From: an uncultured Zetaproteobacteria bacterium
GTDB taxonomy: Bacteria > Pseudomonadota > Zetaproteobacteria > Mariprofundales > Mariprofundaceae
DNA: 9,730 nucleotides
Reading direction: 5' to 3'
Assembly (NCBI GenBank): GCA_947311795.1
Contig: CAMZLX010000149.1
Span: 1-9,730, forward strand
Positions 1 through 8,200 of this stretch are shown piece by piece. Position 1 is the stretch's first letter, and every line of letters starts with the position of its first letter. The position numbers and the translations under genes were made by a program. The notes below the pieces were generated by a model. It was not told the DNA's origin, did no database searches, and saw nothing but the letters and a program-made list of their open reading frames with translations.

Positions 1-3000
1 GATTCGGTGATTTGCATACCTGCGTTAGCCTCCACATCCAAAAGCTGCCAAAGTGTGCCTTTTTCGGTGTGGTCGGGGCATGCAGGATACCCCGCCGCAG
101 GGCGAATGCCTTGGTATTTCTCTCTAATCATGTCTTCGCTGCTTAATGATTCATCTGCGGCATAACCCCAATGGTCGCTGCGAATTTGTTTATGCAGCAT
201 TTCTGCCAATGCTTCTGCCAAACGGTCTGCCAAGACTTTAATCATAATTGCGGCATAATCATCGTGTTCGGCTTCATAAGCTTTGGCTTTTTCTTCTGCA
301 CCAAAGATGGACACGGCAAATGCACCGATATGGTCATTGCCCGACTTGGAGATAAAATCACTCAAACACAAGTTGGCGCGTTTATCTTTTTTATCCGTTT
401 GTTGTCTAAGGAAATGGAAGCGGGTCAATTCCTCTTCTCTGCTTTCATCAGCATACACTTTCACGCTATCATCATCGGTGGCATTGGCTGCAAACAAACC
501 AAACACAGCTTTGGCTTTAAACCAATCTTCATCAATGATTTTATCCAACCAAACATTGGCTTCATCAAAAAGTTTCTGCGCTTCTTTGCCTTTGTGCGGG
601 TCATTTAAAATACGCGGATATGCGCCATTCAGCTCCCACGCACCAAAGAATGGCGACCAATCAATGTATTCACGAATATCGGCAATGGATAAGTTATCCA
701 AGCTTTGCACACCCAACGTTTTGGGTGCAGATGCAATGGTATCTTCATTCAGCGGTGTGGAGTTGGCACGGGCTACTTCAAGCTTTAACCAATTCGTTTG
801 TTTTTGTCTGCCCAAATAACGCTCACGCACACCGATATATTCTTCACGGATGTTCTTCACAAACTCCGCACGATTCAGCTCTGAAATCAAATTTTGCGCC
901 ACACCAACAGCGCGAGAAGCATCTTTTACCCATACAATCGGTTCATCATATTCAGGGAAGATTTTCACTGCCGTATGCGCCTTGGATGTAGTCGCACCAC
1001 CCAGCATAATCGGCAGCGTGAAATCCAAACGCTTCATTTCTTTGGCAATATGCACCATTTCATCCAAGGACGGGGTAATCAAGCCTGACAGCCCGATAAT
1101 ATCCACATCTTGCTTCTTGGCTTCTTCCAAAATCGTAGCCGTGGGCACCATCACGCCCAAATCAATCACTTCAAAGTTGTTGCACTGAAGCACAACGCCC
1201 ACGATATTTTTACCAATATCATGCACATCGCCTTTGACCGTCGCCATCAAGACTTTGCCATTGGATGAATCCACACCCTCAGCTTTGCCCGCTTCAATGT
1301 ATGGCATCAAATAAGCCACAGCCTTTTTCATCACCCGCGCTGATTTCACCACTTGCGGCAAGAACATTTTACCCTCACCAAACAAGTCACCCACCACATT
1401 CATACCGTCCATGAGAGGCCCTTCAATCACTTCAATCGGTGCATCAAAAGCCTGACGTGCTTCTTCGGTATCTTCGGTAACAAAAGCGTCTATGCCTTTG
1501 ACCAAGGCATGTTCCAAACGCTTAGCAACTGGCAGCTTGCGCCATTCATCATCGGCTTTTTTGGCTACTGCGCCATCACCGCGGTATTTTTCAGCAATAT
1601 CCAACAGTTTATCCGTAGCATCGAGATGTTTGTTCAGCACCACATCTTCCACTGCATCACGCAATTCAGTTGGAATATCTTCATACACTTCCAACATGCC
1701 CGCATTCACAATGCCCATATCCATGCCCTGTTTGATGGCATAATACAAAAAGACCGAGTGAATCGCTTCACGCACAGGATTGTTGCCCCTAAAAGAGAAG
1801 GATACGTTGGACACGCCACCTGAAATCATGGCATGAGGCAGATTTTTCTTAATCCAGCCCGTGGCTTCAATGAAATCCACGGCATAGTTATTATGTTCTT
1901 CAATACCTGTGGCAATGGCGAAGATATTCGGGTCAAAAATGATGTCTTCAGGCGGAAAACCGCATTTTTCGGTCAATACTTTATACGAACGCTCACAAAT
2001 CTCGGTTTTACGCTTGTATGTATCGGCTTGCCCAACTTCATCAAATGCCATGATGATGGCTGCTGCACCATATTTGCGAATAAGTTTGGCTTGGCGGATA
2101 AAGTTTTCTTCGCCCTCTTTCAGTGAAATCGAGTTGACCACACCCTTACCCTGCACACATTGCAAACCTTCTTCGATGATTTCCCATTTGGATGAGTCAA
2201 TCATCACAGGAACTTTGGAAATATCAGGCTCGGATGCAATCAGGTTTAAGAACGTGCGCATGGCAGCTTTACCATCGAGCATGGCTTCATCCATGTTCAC
2301 ATCAATGATTTGCGCCCCGTTTTCCACTTGTTCGCGGCATATATCCAAAGCCGTATCGTAGTCACCTTCCATCACCAAGCGTTTAAACTTGGCAGAACCT
2401 GTGACATTGGCACGTTCACCCACATTTACAAACAATGAGGAACCATCGATAAACAAAGGCTCTAAACCTGACAAACGACATTGCACTGGCACATCAGGAA
2501 TGGTTCGCGGCGTTACACCTTCCACAGCTTGTGCCATAGCACGGATATGATCGGGCGAAGTGCCGCAACAGCCACCAATAATATTTAAAAATCCAGACCT
2601 CGCCCACTCGCCAATTTCCGCTGCCATTTCTTCGGGTGTTTCATCATAACCACCCATGGCATTGGGAAGTCCTGCATTAGGGTGCGCATTGATATAACAT
2701 GAAGAAGTATTGGATAACTCTTCAATATATTGGCGCAATTCACCTGCACCAAGCGCACAATTTAGACCAATCGAAATCGGTTCGGCATGTGCCATCGAGT
2801 TGTAAAATGCCGTGGCAGTTTGCCCCGATAATGTGCGCCCTGAGGCATCGGTGATGGTGCCTGAAATGATAATGGGAAGTTCCAAGCCAATCTCTTCAAA
2901 AGCTTCTTTGACGGCATAAATCGCAGCTTTGGCATTAAGTACATCAAACACAGTTTCAATCAGAATAATATCTGCGCCACCCTCGACCAAACCTTTGGTG

Positions 3001-3497
3001 GCGACTTTATAAGTCTCAACCAATTCCATAAATGTCACATTTCTAAACCCTGGGTCATTCACATCAGGCGAGATGGAAGCGGTGCGTGAAGTCGGACCAA
3101 CCACACCTGCCACAAAGCGCGGCTTTTCAGGTGTACTTGCAGCATCACACGCCTCACGCGCCAGCTTTGCACCCGCCACATTCATTTCATACACCAATTC
3201 TTCCATACCATAATCTGCCATGGATGGTTTATTGGAGTTGAAAGTGTTGGTTTCTAGAATATCCGCGCCAGCATCCAAGTATGCGGTGTGAATGTCTTTG
3301 ATAATTTGCGGCTGGGTTAAAGAAAGTAAGTCGTTATTGCCTTTAAGCTCACTTGCCCAGTCAGCAAAGCGTTCACCACGATAGTCAGCTTCTTCTAACT
3401 TGTACGCTTGAATCATGGTGCCCATGGCACCATCAAGAAGAAGAATACGTTGTTTTATATGCTGTTGAAGCTGTTGGAAAGAGGCGTGTTTATTCAT
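1..3497 (-). CDS. metH: Cobalamin-dependent methionine synthase (5-methyltetrahydrofolate--homocysteine methyltransferase), C-terminus cut off by window edge
   Basis: Transfers the methyl group of 5-methyltetrahydrofolate to homocysteine through a cobalamin cofactor, giving methionine and tetrahydrofolate; cytosolic. 1165 complete codons are present, and about 60 should follow beyond the left edge. The homocysteine domain (about 1-340) has the zinc-binding cysteines C247 (in LNCALG) and C310/C311 (in GGCCGTS). The pterin domain starts near 356 (NVGERANVTGS). The cap and B12 domains follow, with the cobalt-ligating H759 in DVHDIGKN. The SAM-binding reactivation domain carries RPAAGYPAC from R1132. 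C247, C310, C311 and H759 fall at the same numbers as I recall for E. coli MetH, so the ATG at 3497 is almost certainly right, with an N-terminus leading into ILLLDGAMGTM. No good Shine-Dalgarno precedes it (upstream reads TATCCTTGGCGT). It lies 39 bp after the CNB/TPR gene on the same strand and is probably cotranscribed with it. No cobalamin riboswitch fits in that gap. All visible catalytic residues are intact. Confidence 0.98.
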   Translation of the reverse strand, partial: MNKHASFQQLQQHIKQRILLLDGAMGTMIQAYKLEEADYRGERFADWASELKGNNDLLSLTQPQIIKDIHTAYLDAGADILETNTFNSNKPSMADYGMEELVYEMNVAGAKLAREACDAASTPEKPRFVAGVVGPTSRTASISPDVNDPGFRNVTFMELVETYKVATKGLVEGGADIILIETVFDVLNAKAAIYAVKEAFEEIGLELPIIISGTITDASGRTLSGQTATAFYNSMAHAEPISIGLNCALGAGELRQYIEELSNTSSCYINAHPNAGLPNAMGGYDETPEEMAAEIGEWARSGFLNIIGGCCGTSPDHIRAMAQAVEGVTPRTIPDVPVQCRLSGLEPLFIDGSSLFVNVGERANVTGSAKFKRLVMEGDYDTALDICREQVENGAQIIDVNMDEAMLDGKAAMRTFLNLIASEPDISKVPVMIDSSKWEIIEEGLQCVQGKGVVNSISLKEGEENFIRQAKLIRKYGAAAIIMAFDEVGQADTYKRKTEICERSYKVLTEKCGFPPEDIIFDPNIFAIATGIEEHNNYAVDFIEATGWIKKNLPHAMISGGVSNVSFSFRGNNPVREAIHSVFLYYAIKQGMDMGIVNAGMLEVYEDIPTELRDAVEDVVLNKHLDATDKLLDIAEKYRGDGAVAKKADDEWRKLPVAKRLEHALVKGIDAFVTEDTEEARQAFDAPIEVIEGPLMDGMNVVGDLFGEGKMFLPQVVKSARVMKKAVAYLMPYIEAGKAEGVDSSNGKVLMATVKGDVHDIGKNIVGVVLQCNNFEVIDLGVMVPTATILEEAKKQDVDIIGLSGLITPSLDEMVHIAKEMKRLDFTLPIMLGGATTSKAHTAVKIFPEYDEPIVWVKDASRAVGVAQNLISELNRAEFVKNIREEYIGVRERYLGRQKQTNWLKLEVARANSTPLNEDTIASAPKTLGVQSLDNLSIADIREYIDWSPFFGAWELNGAYPRILNDPHKGKEAQKLFDEANVWLDKIIDEDWFKAKAVFGLFAANATDDDSVKVYADESREEELTRFHFLRQQTDKKDKRANLCLSDFISKSGNDHIGAFAVSIFGAEEKAKAYEAEHDDYAAIMIKVLADRLAEALAEMLHKQIRSDHWGYAADESLSSEDMIREKYQGIRPAAGYPACPDHTEKGTLWQLLDVEANAGMQITE

Positions 3498-3536
3498 ACG
3501 CCAAGGATATACAGTTATTTAAGGGATTACAAAAGC

Positions 3537-4580
3537 TTAGGTGTCTAATTTTTTTTGCAATAAAATCGTACGTGTCATTTGTTCTGAAAATGCAATCGCA
3601 GTTTCTTTGAGTTTACTGCGTACACGTGGTTGAAGCTCCATCAGGTCTTCAACATCTCGAAAACTCATACATAACACTTCACATGCTGTTTTTGCTTGGA
3701 TAGACAGGCTTTGAACACCTTTGTGCATCAACGAAGGGAGACCTAAAACATCCCCCCTTTTCATTCGGCCACAATATATAGGCACCTCTCCAGCAAGTTC
3801 ATCATGAAGCACAGCTATACCACGCAAAAGAAATGTAACATTAGGCATCACTTCATTGATGGCCTTCATCTCTTCTTTTTCATCAAAACGTTTTGTCCAG
3901 CAACGCTTTGCCAAAAGAAATCTTAGCCCCATAGGCACACGTGAGAATGCAGGAATTGAAGAAAGAAGTTCAACGCGACTGCGAACCAAACATTCTTTGG
4001 AAAATTGAATTTCCAAATCGGGAAGTTTGGCAAACGCTTGCTGAAGCTCTTTAGCTGTAAACATTAGAATTATAGCATCTTTAGCTGCAACTGCCGTTAC
4101 ATTATGTGTTTTTGACGGCAACAGTGAACATCGCCCAAAAAGTGCGCCTTCGTGTAAGTAGTTTACCATCGCGTGAATACCATCTTCTTCTGCAGTAATG
4201 GCAACTTCACCGCTTAAAACAAGATAAAGAAAATCTGCCGAATCCCCTCTTGTAAAAAGCACGCCGCCTTTCTTTAACTTCACACTATGCTTTTTAATTT
4301 TTTTCTTGAAAAACGATGCCAAAGGTAAATAGGTTTTTGTCGTAGGCGGCAAGTCTTCACTTACCGCAATCTCTTCACCAAAACGCACTACTACCTGTAC
4401 CGCTTCCATTGGGTTTTCATGTTTAAGAATAGCGTATGACTTCCTTGCTTCAGACAAAGCAGCAATTTCTCTGCCCATTTCCCAAAGCGTGTCTGCAAGC
4501 TGTAAGTGTAGCGTAGGGTCTTCACCATGCAGCATGCATAACTCGCGCAATGTTTCTATTGAGTTGTTCACCACCGTCAT
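3537..4580 (-). CDS. TPR-like plus tandem degenerate cyclic-nucleotide-binding-domain protein, no DNA-binding domain
   Basis: A 347-residue soluble protein without signal peptide or membrane segment. Residues about 23-56 form one TPR-like helical hairpin (LADTLWEMGREIAAL, then Ala- and Pro-containing positions). Residues about 98-190 are a CNB/cupin-like beta roll, with GGVLFTRGDSADFLYLVLSG as its entry strands and FGRCSLL (148-154) at the phosphate-binding-cassette position. Residues about 207-312 form a second, weaker CNB-like domain with VLGLPSL (278-284). In CRP-type proteins the cassette reads FGE...R-x-A. Here the Glu is R150 in the first domain and L281 in the second, and the Arg aligns with N160 and Q290, so canonical cAMP or cGMP binding is unlikely. 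The C-terminus (313-347) is a short helix, too small for a helix-turn-helix, so this is not a CRP/FNR transcription factor. It likely senses or scaffolds by protein contact; partner unknown. ATG 4580 is the only start, since the frame upstream meets TGA without another start codon. It sits upstream of metH. Confidence 0.9.
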   Translation of the reverse strand: MTVVNNSIETLRELCMLHGEDPTLHLQLADTLWEMGREIAALSEARKSYAILKHENPMEAVQVVVRFGEEIAVSEDLPPTTKTYLPLASFFKKKIKKHSVKLKKGGVLFTRGDSADFLYLVLSGEVAITAEEDGIHAMVNYLHEGALFGRCSLLPSKTHNVTAVAAKDAIILMFTAKELQQAFAKLPDLEIQFSKECLVRSRVELLSSIPAFSRVPMGLRFLLAKRCWTKRFDEKEEMKAINEVMPNVTFLLRGIAVLHDELAGEVPIYCGRMKRGDVLGLPSLMHKGVQSLSIQAKTACEVLCMSFRDVEDLMELQPRVRSKLKETAIAFSEQMTRTILLQKKLDT

Positions 4581-4603
4581 TTTCTCACTTTTTCTCTTTT
4601 CAT
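4577..4603 (-). CDS. Possible eight-codon leader peptide (MKREKVRK) overlapping the CNB gene start
   Basis: A minimal reading frame of ATG plus seven codons, ending in a TGA that overlaps the ATG of the downstream CNB/TPR gene as ATGA. A GAGGAA Shine-Dalgarno-like sequence (rev. comp. of 4607-4612) stands just before its ATG, with only 3-4 bases of spacing. The CNB gene's own ATG has only a weak purine-rich sequence (GTGAGAAA) ahead of it. This arrangement is what translational coupling by termination-reinitiation looks like. The peptide is very basic, which may only reflect the A/G-rich leader. It could be chance: such short frames are common and no homologue comparison is possible here. Confidence 0.3.
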   Translation of the reverse strand: MKREKVRK

Positions 4604-4606
4604 TTA

Positions 4607-4612
4607 TTCCTC
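4607..4612 (-). promoter_or_regulatory. Shine-Dalgarno-like GAGGAA before the mini-ORF
   Basis: GAGGAA on the minus strand is the best anti-16S match in the leader of the CNB/TPR gene. It is placed to serve the ATG at 4603, not the gene's ATG at 4580, which lies 26 bases further on and is therefore out of normal range. Confidence 0.4.
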
Positions 4613-4655
4613 AACATATTACATTGCGACACTAATTAAGTTTTATTTTAAAGTC

Positions 4656-4663
4656 GAGAGGGG
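4656..4663 (+). promoter_or_regulatory. Ribosome binding site of the CZB gene
   Basis: GAGAGGGG ends five bases before the ATG at 4669. It is strong and well spaced, and fixes this start over the downstream methionine at codon 31. Confidence 0.7.
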
Positions 4664-4668
4664 AAAAT

Positions 4669-5133
4669 ATGAAGTTATCAGATGCGGTTGCGCAACTTAG
4701 AAATGCACGTGCTGCGCACAAAGCATGGGTTGCCAGAGCAGAGGCGCTTATTGCAGGTATGAACGTGGACAAAGAACATATTCCTATGCTGCCAACAGAC
4801 TGTATCTTTGGTAAATGGTACTACGGAACTGGGCAAATGTTGCGCAATCTCCCCGCATATCATGCCATGGAAAAACCACATGATGATCTTCACCGCACAT
4901 ACATGCAAATCTTCAAACTCTTGTTTAATGAGCCTGATGTATCTGCATTTGGTCGCTTATTTGGTGGCAAAGCCAAAGCAAAAAAAGAACAACTCAAACA
5001 AGCTGAAGCATTGTTTACCCGCTTACAAAACATTTCTGAAGAAGTATGTGATGTACTTGAAACTTTAGAAAAACAATTGATTGCTGCGGCGCATAAAGCC
5101 AACAAAAGCACCATCAACAAAACATTAGGTTAA
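4669..5133 (+). CDS. Standalone CZB (chemoreceptor zinc-binding) domain protein
   Basis: A 154-residue, mostly helical cytosolic protein. Residues about 10-80 match the CZB domain: H17 in HKAW, C45 in DCIFGKWYYGTG, and H71 and H75 in PHDDLH. These are the 3-His/1-Cys zinc ligands of the family; spacing 28/26/4 is close to the 30/27/4 I recall for the diguanylate cyclase DgcZ of E. coli. In characterised members the Cys is the reactive ligand, and zinc or hypochlorite controls an attached chemoreceptor or GGDEF output. Here no output domain is attached. The remainder (about 80-154) is an alanine/lysine-rich helical tail, possibly coiled coil, with one extra cysteine (C127). It must therefore act in trans, by binding a partner or buffering zinc; that is inference. 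It diverges from the CNB/TPR-metH unit and converges on the FAD/Fe-S gene, with its own terminator 20 bp after the stop. Confidence 0.9.
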   Translation: MKLSDAVAQLRNARAAHKAWVARAEALIAGMNVDKEHIPMLPTDCIFGKWYYGTGQMLRNLPAYHAMEKPHDDLHRTYMQIFKLLFNEPDVSAFGRLFGGKAKAKKEQLKQAEALFTRLQNISEEVCDVLETLEKQLIAAAHKANKSTINKTLG

Positions 5134-5153
5134 TCAATACAAACCAGAACAAC

Positions 5154-5181
5154 AAAAAGGCTCGCAATGCGAGCCTTTTTT
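5154..5181. terminator. Bidirectional Rho-independent terminator
   Basis: A perfect 7-bp GC-rich stem (GGCTCGC 5159-5165 with GCGAGCC 5169-5175) and AAT loop is flanked by five A's on the left and six T's on the right. Both strands therefore read as hairpin plus T-run. It lies between the stops of the convergent CZB gene (5133) and FAD/Fe-S gene (5212) and can end transcription from either side. Confidence 0.92.
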
Positions 5182-5211
5182 ATACCTACATTACAACCGT
5201 AACCAGCCGCT

Positions 5212-8200
5212 TTACATCAAGACGCGTTCAATCCCACCATCTTTAATGCGCTCGACAAACATCTTCTGCCAATTTTCGCCATGCAATTGTTTGGCAAGCT
5301 CAACCACGATATAATCTGATTCAACGCCTGAGACACCTTCCAAACGGGATAAACCTTGCAAACATGCAGGACAAGATGTGAGTAATTTTTGTTTCTCATC
5401 ACCCAAAAGCTTCAATTTCTCACTGGCTTCAACCATTTTCTCTTCTTTACGCGCTCGAATTTTACCTGAAATTTCAGGGTGTGCCGCAGCCAATGTTCCT
5501 GCCTCAGCGCAGCATTCCTCAGATTCCACTGATTGTTTATTCAGCAGCGATTCTATCACCACTTCAGAGCCATGACGTTTGAGCGGGTTATGGCAGGGCT
5601 CATGATACATATATTGCACCCCTTCCACATCATTCACACTCACCCCTTGTGTCATCAAGTATTCATGAATATCAATCAAGGGCGCATCTTGGAAAACTTC
5701 TTCCAAATGGTAGCGCTCCAACTGATCATAACATGTACCACAAGATACAATCACTGCCTCAAACTCAAGATGTGATAACGCATTTTTAAGACGGTGAAAC
5801 AACACCCTATTATCATACGTCATTTGGTCGCCTTGAACATGGTCGCCCGAAGCTGTGCTTGGGTAACCACAGCACAAGTAGGATGGCGGAAGCACCACGT
5901 TTACACCCAAATCAAACAACATGGCTTGTGTCGCAATACCCACTTGCGAGAACAAACGCTCTGAGCCGCAACCCGAAAAATAAAACACAGCCCTACCATT
6001 GGCTTTTTTAGGGTCGCGCAAAATCGGAATCATATTTTTATCACGGGATTCTATGCCTAAAATCTGGCGCGATGTTTTGAGTGGTAGCGATGGCAGCGGA
6101 CGTTCTACAAAGTTAATCACTTGTGCCTGAATGCCTTCTAAATTACGCGTGGCGGCAGGCTTTTCTTTGACCACACCCATCATTTTCGCCACTTTGTGCA
6201 GAAGCTGATGCCCTTTATAGCTCCAGCGAATACCTACTTCACGGACAACCTTGACCAAATCAGGATGTTGAATCACCAAAAACATCAGCGATAATTTGGA
6301 TACAATATTAAAGCGGGCTTGCCCTTTATCTTTAAGCAACGCTCTCATTTTTTCGGTGACTTCACCAAAATCAATGTCCACAGGGCATGGCGCTTCGCAT
6401 TTATGGCAAATCGTGCAGTGGTTCGCCACATCGTGCAAACCTTCAAACTGCTCAAAAGAAATACCTGCGCCTGTTTGCGATTCATAAAGAAAAGCTTCAA
6501 TAATCGCACCCGATGCCTGAATCTTATTGCGCGGTGAATACAACATATTGGCACGTGGGAAATGTGTATTACACACAGGTTTACATTTACCACAACGTAA
6601 ACATGGTGAAATTTCTTCAGAAAGTTCTGTTAAATCAGCAGCTTCCATAATCACTGACTCATGCTCCAACAAATTAAAGCTTGGCGTATACGTTAGGCTT
6701 AAATCCAAGCCAGGCTGAAGTTTACCGCGATTAAATAAGTCATCGGGATCAGCCTCTTTTAGATAAGCCGCCGTTTCTGCCAATACATCTTGATTAAGGT
6801 AAGGAAGCTTGGTGATACCAATGCCATGTTCACCAGAAATCACACCACCCAATTCTTCCGCCTTCTGCATCACTTGCTCGACCACATGATGTGCTTTACG
6901 CATCATTTTATAGTCATTGGAGTTCACAGGGATGTTGGTGTGTACATTGCCATCGCCCGCATGCATATGCGTTGCGACAACCACACGCCCAGACAACACC
7001 TTTTGATGAATCGCTTTGATGCGGTTGACCAAATTTTCGTTACCACACAAATGCTCAAGCAATGGTGATTCCACTTCCTTGCGGTATGAAATGCGCATAT
7101 CACCACGCTGGATAAGTGAAAATACTGTATCCGCTTTTGTATAGGTCAAATCGCCCAATACATCGGCATGTTTTTCTGCAGGCTCAAACAAGCCCAACAG
7201 TATTTGCTTCCATTTGGCATGTGTTTCACCAACCAAACTTAAACATGTATCTAATTTTTCTGCCAAATACACATCATCTTCAAGGTTTAGTTCTTGGCGA
7301 ACAAGCTGATTATCTGAATCCAACAAGGCTTTGGTTTCTGTGAAATATGTGGTTAGTTCATCCAACATATCCATCTTATTACCGATGGAGTTTTCGATAT
7401 TTAACAACTCTACATAATCATTGTATTCCGATAGCCGCGGCAATGGAATCACCACATCTTCATTCATTTTGAAGGCGCGAGTATGTTTGGCAATCGCTGA
7501 CATACGCCCCCTATCACCCCAGAAGCGCCCTCTATCTTCTTGAGAAATAGCCACAAAACCTTCGCCATTGCCATCCGATGCAAACTTACAAATATCTGCG
7601 CAAGCCTGAGCAATGCTTTTCTCATTGTCGCCCGACACATCAATCAACAACACCACACGAGGGCGCTGTCTACCTGTAGATTTGCTTACATAATTAATCG
7701 CTTTAACATATTTCTCATCAAAATGTTCAAACCCTTCTAAGAACACATCATCCATGGCATCCACATGGGTTTTAATATTAACCAAAGCTTGGGTTGCATC
7801 ATCCAACTGTTGCCCAAAAAACTCGCAGCATACCGTGCGTGTTACATCATAAGCCCGATGCAAGATGAAGGTTGCTTCAGTGATAAAACCATCCGTACCT
7901 TCTTTTTGAATACCTGGCAAACCACCCATGGCTTTGCGCGTCACATCTTTACCCAAACCTTCGCGGCGGAATGTGCTGCCTGCAATATCCAAGGTTTCTT
8001 CACGCAATACCTTGCCCGTTTTGGCATCGGTTGTGGTTAATAAAAATTGGACTTGTGCTTCATCATGAAGCTTACCCATATTATGATTGAGGCGCTCAAC
8101 AAGCAGCCAGTTACCATCTGGTGTCACCATTTTCCAGCTTAGTAGATTATCTGCGCATGTGCCCCAAATAACAGCATGTTTACCACCAGCATTGGACGCT

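Larger units (their letters stand above)
4581..4668. promoter_or_regulatory. Divergent intergenic control region between CNB/TPR gene and CZB gene
   Basis: An AT-rich 88-bp stretch that must contain promoters for both directions unless longer transcripts enter. On the minus strand a TAATAT hexamer (rev. comp. of 4616-4621) is a reasonable -10 box but lacks a good -35. Transcription from it would begin near 4609, very close to the mini-ORF. On the plus strand TTGCGA (4624-4629) with TTTAAA (4647-4652, 17-bp spacer) is a weak match that would leave a leader of only about 10 bases. No convincing operator dyad was seen. The assignments of individual hexamers are tentative. Confidence 0.35.

Noticed and set aside
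171..2361. Plus-strand open frames of 83-178 codons (for example 283-819 and 1353-1823)
   Set aside because: They lie opposite the strongly conserved metH reading frame, show no family motifs and have Cys/Phe/Ser-rich translations typical of antisense shadows.
3498..3536. Cobalamin or SAM riboswitch in front of metH
   Set aside because: The gap is only 39 bp and holds none of the long conserved structure such elements need; the 88-bp leader of the upstream gene is also too short and AT-rich.
3537..4580. CRP/FNR-type transcription factor
   Set aside because: CNB-like domains are present, but no helix-turn-helix follows either; only about 35 residues remain after the second domain.
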